Below, piece after piece: positions 56,005-64,000 of a stretch of 64,000 nucleotides of DNA. The notes under the pieces were generated by a model. That model worked only from the letters and a program-made list of their open reading frames with translations. It searched no databases and had not been told where the DNA came from. Location: the NCBI RefSeq assembly GCF_004342225.1, contig NZ_SMAR01000003.1, positions 1 to 64,000 on the forward strand. Reading direction: 5' to 3'. The translations under genes and the position numbers were made by a program. Source of the DNA: Martelella mediterranea. Its GTDB lineage: Bacteria; Pseudomonadota; Alphaproteobacteria; Rhizobiales; Rhizobiaceae. Each line of letters starts with the position of its first letter. Positions within the stretch are counted from its first letter, which is position 1.

Positions 56005-56409
56005 CTACTTTGAAACCGAAATGTTAATTTTTCGTACCTCTTTAGGCGTCCGTGAAAGATCTATGTTCAAAAGACCGCGCTCAAGATAGGCACGTTTGAC
56101 ATCCATGCGGTCTGCCAGCTGGAACTGGCGTTTGAACTGCCGTCCTGCGATGCCGCGATAAAGAAACTCGCCACTCTGTCTTTCTTCCTGAAGTCCGGAG
56201 ACCAGCAGCAGGTTGTTTTCAACATAAAGCTCCAGTTCGCTTTCATCAAAACCAGCCACTGCCAGCGTGATTCGCAAAAAGATGCCTTCCGGTTCATCGG
56301 GAAACCAGGCGATGTCGAATGGTGGATACCCAGCACTGCCTTTGACAACGGTCTCGGCAGCGGCAGATTGCAGGATCAGGGGGTCGAGGCGCAGGTCTAT
56401 TCGCGGCAT
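56005..56409 (-). CDS. Small heat shock protein, Hsp20/IbpA type
   Basis: A 134-residue alpha-crystallin-domain chaperone that holds unfolding proteins. The domain spans about 25-125 with PPFDIAWFPDEP, LAVAGFDESELEL and the IAGRQFKRQFQLAD segment; the end carries IDLSR-x-x and a short C-terminal tail with INISV. ATG 56409 is preceded by AGGAGCGG; an upstream in-frame ATG at 56463 overlaps the promoter below. Confidence 0.92.
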   Translation of the reverse strand: MPRIDLRLDPLILQSAAAETVVKGSAGYPPFDIAWFPDEPEGIFLRITLAVAGFDESELELYVENNLLLVSGLQEERQSGEFLYRGIAGRQFKRQFQLADRMDVKRAYLERGLLNIDLSRTPKEVRKINISVSK

Positions 56410-56435
56410 TTCTCCGCTCCTTTCATGTGCTTCCG

Positions 56436-56466
56436 ATATGGAAGGCTTTGGTGCTGATGGCAAGAG
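56436..56466 (-). promoter_or_regulatory. RpoH (sigma-32) promoter of hsp20
   Basis: On the minus strand CTCTTG (56466-56461) and CCATAT (56441-56436) have the exact spacing of rhizobial heat-shock promoters (CNCTTGAA-N17-CCATNT). The start of RNA would fall about 20 bases before the hsp20 ribosome-binding site and ATG, and rules out the longer hsp20 frame. Confidence 0.75.
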
Positions 56467-56578
56467 CGTGAAAAGTACTTACTTGCTTGACAAGTCCCTG
56501 CGGACTACGCACAGCTTGGCCGCGTAATCAATGCATGTCGCGCTCAATAAAGTGCGTTCTACTGAATGAGGGGAAGCT

Positions 56579-57523
56579 ATGGCTGCCGCACGAAAAATCA
56601 TAATCGACACTGATCCCGGCCAGGACGATGCAGCCGCAATTTTGCTGGCGCTTGCAAGTCCGGATGAAATTGATGTTCTGGGGATCACAGCCGTCGCCGG
56701 GAATGTGCCGCTTGAGATGACAAAGCGGAACGCCAGGATCGTCTGCGAGTTGGCTGGCCGCACCGATATGCGCGTTTTTGCGGGCTGCGACAAGCCATTG
56801 CAGCGCCCGCTTGTCACTGCGGAGCATGTGCATGGCAAAACCGGATTGGACGGTCCGGATCTGCCTGAACCGACGATGCCACTACAGGAAAAGCATGCGG
56901 TGGACTTTCTGGTTGAAACGCTGCGTGCTCATCCTGAAAAAACGGTCACGCTGTGCACGCTTGGTCCACTGACCAATGTGGCAATGGCTTTTGAAAAGGC
57001 GCCGGATATCATCGAGCGGGTGCAGGAAATCGTCATGATGGGGGGCGGCTATTTCGAAGGCGGAAACATTACACCATCTGCCGAATTCAACATTTACGTC
57101 GACCCCGAAGCCGCAAAGCTGGTGTTTGGTTCAGGCATTCCGATCGTCATGATGCCGCTGGATGTGACGCATCAGCTCCTTTGCCTCAAAGATCGGGTCG
57201 ACCGGATTGATGGGCTTGGTAATCCAGCAGCAAAAGCGATGGCAGAGATGCTGCGCTTTTATGAGCGTTTTGATGTTGAGAAATATGGCTCCGATGGCGG
57301 GCCTCTGCATGACCCTGCCGTAACAGCTTACCTTCTTAAGCCTGAGCTTTTCTCAGGCCGTGAATGCAATGTCGAGATTGAAGTGAATTCTGAGCTGACA
57401 CTGGGCGAAACTGTGATCGACTGGTGGCGGGTCACGGACCGCAAGCCCAATGCACTTGTCATCGGAAAAGCCGATGCTCAGGGTTTCTTCGATCTTCTGA
57501 CAGAGCGGCTTGGCCGGTTTTAA
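56579..57523 (+). CDS. Inosine/uridine-preferring nucleoside hydrolase
   Basis: A 314-residue enzyme that splits nucleosides into base and ribose. The calcium-binding DTDPGQDDAAA lies at 10-20; the family LGPLTNVAMA, MMGGGYFEGGN and the later DVTHQ are present, with a late Asp in HDPA coordinating calcium. It is convergent with rbsK, whose product phosphorylates the ribose released: a small nucleoside salvage pair. Confidence 0.92.
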   Translation: MAAARKIIIDTDPGQDDAAAILLALASPDEIDVLGITAVAGNVPLEMTKRNARIVCELAGRTDMRVFAGCDKPLQRPLVTAEHVHGKTGLDGPDLPEPTMPLQEKHAVDFLVETLRAHPEKTVTLCTLGPLTNVAMAFEKAPDIIERVQEIVMMGGGYFEGGNITPSAEFNIYVDPEAAKLVFGSGIPIVMMPLDVTHQLLCLKDRVDRIDGLGNPAAKAMAEMLRFYERFDVEKYGSDGGPLHDPAVTAYLLKPELFSGRECNVEIEVNSELTLGETVIDWWRVTDRKPNALVIGKADAQGFFDLLTERLGRF

Positions 57524-57637
57524 CGCTACAAACCCAGCTACGGCAAAGCGGCAGATATCAGCGGACGTTAGAGCGCCGTGCATCCATTCGGATGCACAAA
57601 GCACGATGCTGTAATCTCTGGAAGCCGCCATTGCTTG

Positions 57638-57666
57638 AAAAAGCCCGGAGCGAAATCCGGGCTTTT
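57638..57666. terminator. Bidirectional terminator between nucleoside hydrolase and rbsK
   Basis: AAAAGCCCGGA and TCCGGGCTTTT form a strong stem around a short loop with T-runs on both strands, between two convergent genes. Confidence 0.9.
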
Positions 57667-57684
57667 GTCTTGTATCAGGTAATG

Positions 57685-58596
57685 TCAGGGCTCCGGCGAA
57701 AGCCGCGCCGCAACCTCTTCTGAAAGCGGAATGGAAGGCTGTGCTCCGGCTTTCAGGCAGGCAAGTGCTCCCGCCGCAGCAGCCCTATGCGCCGCTTTCT
57801 CGAAATCGAGGCCCTGATCGAGACCGGCCGCGAAGTAGCCGCAAAAGGTGTCGCCAGCGCCAACTGTATCGACCGGATCAATCTTAAGGCTGTCAATTCG
57901 GTAAAACGTGCCTTCATGCATCGCAACAGCGCCTTCGCCGCCAAGCGTGATCACAACAGTCTGCCCGGTTTCATCATGATAAGTCTTGAGCATGGCTATG
58001 CGGCCTTCGCTGCCAAGCTCATCAGCACCGACCAGTCGTTCGAATTCCGTCTCGTTTGCGATGACGATATCGGCCATACGGCCCAGTTCGGCCGCTTCAT
58101 GGGTCAAAGGCGCTGTATTCAGGACAGATGTGACGCCCTTTTCATCTGCGGCCACTAGTGCAGCTTTGATTGCGGGGGCCGGGATTTCCAGCTGCAGGAC
58201 AAGAAAATCACCTTTGTTCATGTTGCCGACAGCTTGTCTAGCATCGTCTTCCGATACCTCACCGTTGGCCGCAGCGTTGATCACGATGACATTTTCTCCC
58301 TGCCCGTCGACAAGGATCATCGCTGTGCCCGTCGGACCATCTGTTTGTTTCAGCGCTGAAAGGTCGACACCGGCTTCTTTCATCAGGGCTGTAGCGGGAA
58401 CGGCAAATTCGTCATTTCCGACAGCGCCGGCCATCCGAACGGCAGTGCCAGCACGCTGTGCCGCCAGTGCCTGATTGGCGCCCTTACCGCCTGGTGCGGT
58501 GGCAAAAGAATTTCCTGCAACCGTTTCACCGGGCTTCGGAAGTCTTTCTGTTGTGGCTATGAGGTCCATATTGATGGAGCCGAAAACCGTGATCAT
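57685..58596 (-). CDS. rbsK: Ribokinase
   Basis: A 303-residue PfkB-family kinase that makes ribose-5-phosphate. It has FGSINMDL at the start, the substrate-binding GGKGANQALAA and the catalytic DTVGAGDTFCGYF. No ribose transport genes are adjacent; the opposite nucleoside hydrolase is the likely ribose source. Confidence 0.93.
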   Translation of the reverse strand: MITVFGSINMDLIATTERLPKPGETVAGNSFATAPGGKGANQALAAQRAGTAVRMAGAVGNDEFAVPATALMKEAGVDLSALKQTDGPTGTAMILVDGQGENVIVINAAANGEVSEDDARQAVGNMNKGDFLVLQLEIPAPAIKAALVAADEKGVTSVLNTAPLTHEAAELGRMADIVIANETEFERLVGADELGSEGRIAMLKTYHDETGQTVVITLGGEGAVAMHEGTFYRIDSLKIDPVDTVGAGDTFCGYFAAGLDQGLDFEKAAHRAAAAGALACLKAGAQPSIPLSEEVAARLSPEP

Positions 58597-58686
58597 GGCG
58601 CTTTCTCCCGCGGCTGAACTCTTCGAGGCCTGTTCTCATAAAAGCCTGTTGGACCCTGTTTTATGAGGCCTTCCGGCCAAAAACAA

Positions 58687-59898
58687 TCAATCCTCATCCA
58701 CGATCCGCAGTTTCATGCGTCCGAAGCTATCGCTGTCCTTGTCATGAGCCCCTGTTTCGCTCCCGGCCTCTGTGGGCCTTTGCCCGGATAAGGCTGTATC
58801 CGTGCCTTTGGTCTCAAACTCCAGTGCCGAAATGCGTTCGCCGCGGCGGGCAAGCTTGCCGGTTGAAATGCGAATCTGCTCCACATCCTGACGGGCCTGT
58901 GAGAAATGACTCTGCAGTTTTTCGACCCGGTCGTTCAGACGTGTCAGATCGCCCATCAGGTTTGCGACCTCGCCCTGAATCAGATGGGCCTGCTCACGCA
59001 TCCGCTGATCTTTCATGACAGCCTGCACAACCTGTATAGACAACAGCAACAAGGTTGGAGATACGATCACGACCCGCGCCGTATGGGCTTTCTGGACCGT
59101 TGCCTCGTAGTGCTCATGAATATCAGCGAAGATCGATTCTGAAGGGACAAACAAAAAAGCGGTATCCTGCGTTTCGCCGGGTAGCAGGTATTTCTTCGAA
59201 ATGTCCCGGATGTGGGTTTCGAGATCACGCCGGAAGCGTTGCGCAGCTGCCCGCTGGGCCTCTTCTGTTTCGGCATCCCGCATGGCATTCCATGCCTCCA
59301 GAGGAAACTTGGCATCGATCACCAGTGGCGGTGCATCATTCGGCATGTCAATCAGGCAATCAGGCCGGGTGTTGTTGGAAAGCGTGCCCTGAAACCGGAA
59401 TGAGCCGGAGGGCAGCGCATCTGCAATGATCGTTTCCATTCGCCCCTGACCGAAAGCACCGCGTGTCTGTTTATTGGAAAGAATGGCCTGAAGACCAACA
59501 ACGTCTTTCGCCAGCGACTGAATATTGTTTTGTGCCGCATCAATTACAGCGAGTCGTTCCTGCAGACGTCTGAGGTTCTCGTGCGTTGACCGGTTTTGCT
59601 GGTGAAGCGTTGTCCCGATCCTCTGCGAAAGTCCGTCGATTCGCGATCCTAAAGCCGCATTGAGCTCAGCCTGTCTGCTGCCGAACAGTTCGGACATCGT
59701 TGCCATGCGCCCCTGCATCTCGTTTTGGGCTCTGACCAGCGTTTCCAGCTGGCGTTGCAAAGCACGTTCGCGCCTGTTGCTGGCTTGCCTGACAAGCATG
59801 ACCAGGCCTAGAACGAAAACGCAGGCCAGAAGGAACAACACACCAATTGTCAGAGGCCCGGCTGTGCGAAGAGCGGCTTCTAAAGTTTCCAAAATCAT
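58687..59898 (-). CDS. rmuC: DNA recombination protein RmuC
   Basis: A 403-residue RmuC-domain protein. A single membrane segment (about 15-38) is followed by a coiled coil (about 40-125) and a nuclease-like domain of the PD-(D/E)XK type (about 135-320: LPSGSFRFQGTL, PLVIDAKFPLEAW), then a helical and acidic tail. RmuC limits inversion at short inverted repeats in E. coli; the molecular role is not established. Its gene stands divergent from def as in related genomes. Confidence 0.92.
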   Translation of the reverse strand: MILETLEAALRTAGPLTIGVLFLLACVFVLGLVMLVRQASNRRERALQRQLETLVRAQNEMQGRMATMSELFGSRQAELNAALGSRIDGLSQRIGTTLHQQNRSTHENLRRLQERLAVIDAAQNNIQSLAKDVVGLQAILSNKQTRGAFGQGRMETIIADALPSGSFRFQGTLSNNTRPDCLIDMPNDAPPLVIDAKFPLEAWNAMRDAETEEAQRAAAQRFRRDLETHIRDISKKYLLPGETQDTAFLFVPSESIFADIHEHYEATVQKAHTARVVIVSPTLLLLSIQVVQAVMKDQRMREQAHLIQGEVANLMGDLTRLNDRVEKLQSHFSQARQDVEQIRISTGKLARRGERISALEFETKGTDTALSGQRPTEAGSETGAHDKDSDSFGRMKLRIVDED

Positions 59899-60058
59899 CC
59901 AGCCTTTATTGAGGTTTTGACAAGTGTAGCATTTATGTCTGGAATTTCCAGATCAAAACGTGAACAAAAAATGCGACTGGCAAATTACTGCACGTCTGAT
60001 GCTGTTCCTGAGTGATGAAACCATTTCCTCTTTTGTGAACTTGCGCTAAGGGAACCCC

Positions 60059-60574
60059 ATGACAATAAAGCCTATGATTATTCTGCCGGACCCGGTGTTG
60101 CGCAAAGTGTCTGAACCCATCGAGCGTATCGATGATGACCTGAAGAAGCTCGCCGGTGATATGCTGGAAACCATGTATGAAGCGCCGGGAATTGGCCTCG
60201 CTGCCATTCAGGTCGGCGTGCCGCGTCGTCTGCTTGTGCTGGATGTCAGCAAGGATGAGGACGACAAAGACCCCAAAGTCGTGATCAATCCGACGATCCT
60301 GTCGTCGTCGGATGACCGTTCGGTGTATGAAGAGGGATGTCTTTCGATTCCTGAATTCTACGCCGACGTCGAGCGTCCGGCAGAGGTCACCGTGCGCTAT
60401 ACTGATCTTGATGGCAAAGAGCAGGAAGTGACGGCCGATGGTCTGTTCGCGACCTGCCTCCAGCATGAGATTGATCATCTCGATGGAGTGCTTTTCATTG
60501 ATTACCTGTCACGCCTGAAACGGGACCGGGTCATCAAGAAATTCACCAAGGCTTCCAAGCAGAATAAGCTCTGA
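60059..60574 (+). CDS. def: Peptide deformylase
   Basis: A 171-residue metal enzyme that removes the formyl group of new proteins. All three motifs are intact: [10 protein letters not shown] (about 46-55), EGCLSIP, and QHEIDHLDG with the catalytic Glu and two metal His. It is first of def-fmt-truA. Start ATG 60059 has AAGGGAA upstream. Confidence 0.96.
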   Translation: MTIKPMIILPDPVLRKVSEPIERIDDDLKKLAGDMLETMYEAPGIGLAAIQVGVPRRLLVLDVSKDEDDKDPKVVINPTILSSSDDRSVYEEGCLSIPEFYADVERPAEVTVRYTDLDGKEQEVTADGLFATCLQHEIDHLDGVLFIDYLSRLKRDRVIKKFTKASKQNKL

Positions 60575-60652
60575 ATTTCAGGGCTTCGACAAGCCAGGCT
60601 CCGGCCTGTCTGGGCTATTCAGGCATTGAGGCGAACACGGAAGAGGTGCAGC

Positions 60653-61591
60653 ATGGCGTTAAAAATCATCTTTATGGGAACGCCGGATTTTTCTGTCCCG
60701 ACGCTGAGGGCGCTTGCCGATGCCGGTCACGACATCGTGCGTGTCTACACCCAGCCGCCGCGTGCGGCGGGAAGGCGGGGGTTGAGCGCGGTGAAGACAC
60801 CTGTGCATCAGGCCGCAGAACTGCTCGGGCTTGAGGTTCGCACACCGCTGAACTTCAAAGATGAAGCGGAGCGCGCAGATTTCAGGGCGCTTGATGCAGA
60901 TGTGGCGATTGTTGTGGCCTACGGTCTGTTGCTTCCCGAGGCGATCCTTGACGGCACGCGGTTCGGCGCATTCAACGGGCATGCCTCGCTTCTTCCGCGC
61001 TGGCGCGGTGCAGCACCCATTCAGCGGGCAATCATGGCGGGCGACAAAGAGACCGGGATGATGGTAATGCGCATGGAAAAGGGGCTGGATACCGGCCCTG
61101 TTGCCATGACTGAAGCTGTCGAGATCGGTGCCAATATGACTGCCGGGGAGCTGCATGACCGTTTGATGCAGACAGGTGCACGCCTGATGGTGCGGGCGAT
61201 GGATAAGCTGGAAGCCGGTGATTTGCCTTTGACGCCGCAACCGGAAGAGGGCGCCGTTTATGCCCGTAAAATCGACAAGGCCGAAACCCGGATTGATTTT
61301 TCTGCGCCAGCCAGGTCTGTACACGATCATATTCGCGGGCTGTCGCCGTTTCCGGGGGCATGGATGGAGGTACCGCGCGGCCAGAAAGCAGATCGTGTGA
61401 AGGTGCTTGCCAGTACTGTTGCTGAGGGCTCCGGGCCAGCAGGAACTGTGCTGGACCAGTCTGGTCTTGTCATCGCCTGTGGTTCCGGCGCGGTGCGTCT
61501 GACACGGCTTCAAAAGGCCGGTGGCAAGCCTCTTGATGCTGCAGATTTTCTGCGCGGCACCTCGCTGGAAGCGGGGACGGTGCTCGCCTGA
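60653..61591 (+). CDS. fmt: Methionyl-tRNA formyltransferase
   Basis: A 312-residue enzyme that formylates Met-tRNAi using 10-formyl-THF. The [14 protein letters not shown] start, the catalytic [20 protein letters not shown] and the LSPFPGAW C-terminal segment are diagnostic. Start ATG 60653 is chosen over a frame back to 60626. Its stop overlaps the truA ATG by one base (TGATG). Confidence 0.96.
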   Translation: MALKIIFMGTPDFSVPTLRALADAGHDIVRVYTQPPRAAGRRGLSAVKTPVHQAAELLGLEVRTPLNFKDEAERADFRALDADVAIVVAYGLLLPEAILDGTRFGAFNGHASLLPRWRGAAPIQRAIMAGDKETGMMVMRMEKGLDTGPVAMTEAVEIGANMTAGELHDRLMQTGARLMVRAMDKLEAGDLPLTPQPEEGAVYARKIDKAETRIDFSAPARSVHDHIRGLSPFPGAWMEVPRGQKADRVKVLASTVAEGSGPAGTVLDQSGLVIACGSGAVRLTRLQKAGGKPLDAADFLRGTSLEAGTVLA

Positions 61592-62343
61592 TGCCGCGTT
61601 ATCGCATGACAGTGGAATATGACGGAACCAGTTATGTCGGCTGGCAGCGTCAGGATAACGGCGCATCCGTTCAGGGCAGCCTTGAGGAGGCCGTGCATGG
61701 CCTCACGCAGGAAAGCGTAACCATTCGCGGCGCAGGGCGGACGGATTCCGGCGTGCACGCACTGGGGCAGGTAACCCATCTGGATTTGATGCGGAACTGG
61801 AGCGAATTTCAGTTGCTCAATGCCATCAATGCGCATCTCAGAATGGCCGGGCACGGCATTGCCGTGGTGGACGTGAAACAGGTCAGTGACGATTTCGATG
61901 CTCGGTTTTCTGCGATCAAAAGGCATTATCTTTACAGGATCATCAACCGTCGCGGCCATCTTGCGCTAGAGAAAAAACGTGCCTGGTGGGTTCCAAAGCC
62001 CCTGAATCATGAGCGCATGCATGAGGCGGCGCAGCGGTTGATCGGGCATCATGATTTCACGACATTCCGCTCTGTACATTGTCAGGCCAACTCGCCGATG
62101 CGTACACTGGACCGGCTGGATGTGAGCCGCAATGGCGATGTTATTGAGATCAGGGCTTCGGCACAAAGCTTTCTGCACAACCAGATCCGTTCTTTTGCCG
62201 GAACGCTGAAGCTTGCCGGCGAAGGCAAAGTCTCAGCCGACGACGTTGAGGGCATGCTTGAAGCGCGCGATCGCAAAGCCTGCGGGCCGGTTGCGCCGCC
62301 CGACGGGCTGTTCTTTCTTCAGGTCGATTACCCCGGCGACTGA
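61591..62343 (+). CDS. truA: tRNA pseudouridine(38-40) synthase
   Basis: A 250-residue enzyme; the catalytic Asp is D52 in [15 protein letters not shown]. The C-terminal [14 protein letters not shown] motif is also present. It is coupled to fmt. Confidence 0.95.
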   Translation: MPRYRMTVEYDGTSYVGWQRQDNGASVQGSLEEAVHGLTQESVTIRGAGRTDSGVHALGQVTHLDLMRNWSEFQLLNAINAHLRMAGHGIAVVDVKQVSDDFDARFSAIKRHYLYRIINRRGHLALEKKRAWWVPKPLNHERMHEAAQRLIGHHDFTTFRSVHCQANSPMRTLDRLDVSRNGDVIEIRASAQSFLHNQIRSFAGTLKLAGEGKVSADDVEGMLEARDRKACGPVAPPDGLFFLQVDYPGD

Positions 62344-62392
62344 CGCTATCACCCTGACGATTTGTATATTCTCAGATGATGCGCAATCAGAT

Positions 62393-62455
62393 TTTGCGGT
62401 TGTCTGCACAGCCATAATTCTATATTTCTATAAATCTGGATATATTGAATTATGA
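62393..62455 (+). promoter_or_regulatory. AT-rich promoter/operator of arsC-arsH
   Basis: TTGCGG or TTGTCT as -35 is followed by TATATT/TATAAA-like -10 elements. Around it are AT-rich repeats (CTATATTTCTATAAAT, GGATATATTGAATTAT) that look like ArsR-family operators. No arsR lies in the window. Confidence 0.4.
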
Positions 62456-62463
62456 GGGCCGAT

Positions 62464-62880
62464 ATGCCGGTAACAATCTATCACAACCCGAATTGCGGAA
62501 CGTCGCGGAACGTTCTTGCGATCATCCGTCAATCCGGCGAAGAGCCGGAAGTGATCGAGTATCTGAAAAACCCGCCATCGCGTCAAAGACTGGTTGACCT
62601 GATCAGCCGTATGGGGATCGGCGTGCGCGACCTTTTGCGGCAAAAGGGAACGCCTTACGCTGAGCTGGGCCTGGATGATCCGGCCTTTTCTGATGAGCAG
62701 TTGATTGACGCGATGATGGAGCATCCGATTCTCATCAATCGACCAATTGTCGTAACTGAAAAGGGCGTAAAGCTCTGCCGTCCATCTGAAACCGTGTTGG
62801 AAATCCTGGCAAACGCTGACATCGGAGTCTTTTCCAAAGAAGATGGCGAGGTGGTCATTCCAAAGCAGACAGGTGGCTGA
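62464..62880 (+). CDS. arsC: Glutaredoxin-linked arsenate reductase
   Basis: A 138-residue ArsC/Spx-family enzyme that reduces arsenate to arsenite. The active Cys is C11 in NPNCGTSRN, with the three arginine sites in the middle (conserved R-Q-R-L and LINRPIVV). ATG 62464 is chosen because GAGGG lies 5-9 bases upstream. The arsH gene follows after 2 bases. Export genes (acr3/arsB) are not here. Confidence 0.92.
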   Translation: MPVTIYHNPNCGTSRNVLAIIRQSGEEPEVIEYLKNPPSRQRLVDLISRMGIGVRDLLRQKGTPYAELGLDDPAFSDEQLIDAMMEHPILINRPIVVTEKGVKLCRPSETVLEILANADIGVFSKEDGEVVIPKQTGG

Positions 62881-62882
62881 AT

Positions 62883-63611
62883 ATGCAGGAAGAGCACCCC
62901 GAAAATGATATGCCTGCGCTGGATACAGCATCTTTTCAGCCCATTGATCAGCAGCGCCTTTTTGCGGGTGACACATCCGATCATCCGCCGCGTGTTCTGA
63001 TGCTTTATGGCTCTTTGCGCGATCGCTCCTATTCGCGACTGCTGACCGAGGAGGCCGCACGCATATTGCAGGCCTATGGAGCAGAGGTGCGGATCTTTAA
63101 CCCAGAAGGCCTGCCCGTTGTCGGTGGAGCTGACGAAAGTCACCCGAAAGTGCAGGAATTGAGAGAACTTTCATTCTGGTCGGAAGCGCAGGTTTGGTGT
63201 TCTCCTGAGCGTCACGGCGCCATGAGTTCAGTTTTCAAGATGCAGATTGACTGGCTGCCGCTTTCACTCGGCGGTATGCGTCCGACGCAGGGACGGGTTC
63301 TGGCTTTGATGCAGGTTTGCGGCGGCTCGCAGAGCTTCAACACCGTCAACCAGATGCGGATCCTCGGGCGATGGATGCGCATGGTGACCATTCCGAACCA
63401 GTCATCGGTTCCGAAAGCCTTTAACGAATTTGAAGACAATGGCCGGATGAAACCTTCGCCGTTTTACAATCGCATGGTCGACGTGATGGAAGAGCTGATG
63501 AAGTTCACACTACTGCTCCGCGGCCGAAGCGGCTATATGACGGAACGGTATTCCGAGCGTGTCGAGAGTGCGGAAGCGCTTTCAAAGCGGGTCAATCAGA
63601 AAGCGCTCTGA
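62883..63611 (+). CDS. arsH: ArsH FMN-dependent oxidoreductase
   Basis: A 242-residue NADPH:FMN oxidoreductase that oxidises trivalent methyl- or aryl-arsenicals. The flavin phosphate loop is [12 protein letters not shown], then [10 protein letters not shown] and the C-terminal [14 protein letters not shown] are diagnostic. It is coupled to arsC. Confidence 0.93.
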   Translation: MQEEHPENDMPALDTASFQPIDQQRLFAGDTSDHPPRVLMLYGSLRDRSYSRLLTEEAARILQAYGAEVRIFNPEGLPVVGGADESHPKVQELRELSFWSEAQVWCSPERHGAMSSVFKMQIDWLPLSLGGMRPTQGRVLALMQVCGGSQSFNTVNQMRILGRWMRMVTIPNQSSVPKAFNEFEDNGRMKPSPFYNRMVDVMEELMKFTLLLRGRSGYMTERYSERVESAEALSKRVNQKAL

Positions 63612-63618
63612 CGTTTTT

Positions 63619-64000
63619 CTAGCTTGGATCGAAAGACTGGCCATCGACGCAAGTAATGTCTGCTGCATTGGGCTGACGTGTCAACATTGCGTAACTCGCG
63701 CGTTCGGTCTTGCTATCGCAGACCGGACGCTGGATCGCTGCATAGCCTTTATCTTCAAGGCAGCGGTTGATCACGCGGCTGCGAAGGTTTCGGTTCGTAT
63801 CGTAAGACTGGCTGGTGATCGGCGTGGTATAGCCACCGACCTCTGTACAATAGGTTTGATTTCCATCTGTATCACAGTCGACATATCCCGGCATGCTGTA
63901 GCCGCCGGACACTTCTGTCACCATGTTTTGCGGAACTTCTTTCAAGGCCTTGATGACGCACTGATCATAGGCTTCCTGCCGCTGGGAGCGTGTGCTGCCT
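63619..64000 (-). CDS. Cysteine-containing hypothetical protein, N-terminal end outside the window
   Basis: The leftward frame runs from the right edge of the window to 63619, giving 126 codons of the C-terminal part. It has six Cys spread evenly (in YDQC, YVDC, TYC, NRC, PVC and ITC), NRCLEDKGY and few hydrophobic stretches, suggesting an exported or lipidated protein with disulfides. The family is not recognised. It is convergent with arsH, 7 bases away. Confidence 0.55.
   Translation of the reverse strand, partial: GSTRSQRQEAYDQCVIKALKEVPQNMVTEVSGGYSMPGYVDCDTDGNQTYCTEVGGYTTPITSQSYDTNRNLRSRVINRCLEDKGYAAIQRPVCDSKTERASYAMLTRQPNAADITCVDGQSFDPS

Noticed and set aside
1-64000. CRISPR arrays, rRNA genes, complete insertion sequences
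   Set aside because: No regularly spaced direct repeats, rRNA signatures or transposase motifs were seen on reading through.

Overview
The window is a chromosomal segment of an alphaproteobacterium of the order Hyphomicrobiales (Rhizobiales), Rhizobiaceae-like. The evidence is gene order rather than any single gene: lptC-lptA-lptB-rpoN-hpf-ptsN, mutS-glnD-murJ, trpS-usp-nfu-tsaB-rimI-fur-plsC-miaB-phoH-ybeY-corC-lnt-praR-metK-trmB, an olsB ornithine-lipid gene, a DUF1150/Hsp20 pair, a serC-type leader in front of serC, and rhizobial DUF1515 prophage proteins. The species cannot be named from the sequence alone. No rRNA, tRNA, CRISPR array or intact insertion sequence was seen.

Left accessory part (1-12.2 kb). 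Bases 1-3.7 kb are the distal end of a prophage: the C-terminus of a tail-tip protein, a tail fibre, a DUF4376 protein, a T4-type endolysin, a holin-like membrane protein and a DUF1515 coiled-coil protein, packed with ATGA-type overlaps. Next come a DUF2165 membrane protein, a D12-class DNA adenine methylase and a membrane GGDEF-EAL protein split by a frameshift. At 7.78 kb there is a broken second copy of DUF1515. A visibly more GC-rich copper block follows (8.2-12.1 kb): a CopA-type Cu(I) ATPase under a CueR-type operator and three small exported proteins, one Met-rich with two EF-hands.

Core part, first half (12.2-33 kb). serC-serA (serine synthesis) and mnmA are followed by a leftward block: a small membrane protein, a CgeB-like glycosyltransferase, hemW, rdgB, a VOC protein and rph. 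Rightward hrcA-grpE (heat shock) comes next, then the leftward lptC-lptA-lptB-rpoN-hpf-ptsN cluster, which joins LPS transport to sigma-54 and nitrogen-PTS control. Rightward sppA, ihfB, lapA-like, two RNA methyltransferases and lspA complete this half.

Core part, second half (33-64 kb). olsB sits under a Pho box and is followed by mutS, glnD, murJ and trpS, then a long housekeeping run from usp to trmB. After that come leftward hsp20-DUF1150 under a heat-shock promoter, a nucleoside hydrolase facing rbsK, rmuC, def-fmt-truA, arsC-arsH and a truncated Cys-containing hypothetical gene at the right edge.

The most interesting non-coding signals are an exact sigma-54 promoter beside rpoN that points antisense into lptB, the Pho box that decides the olsB start, mutually exclusive inverted repeats plus a serC leader, a terminated structured RNA between praR and metK, and the CueR and RpoH promoters.
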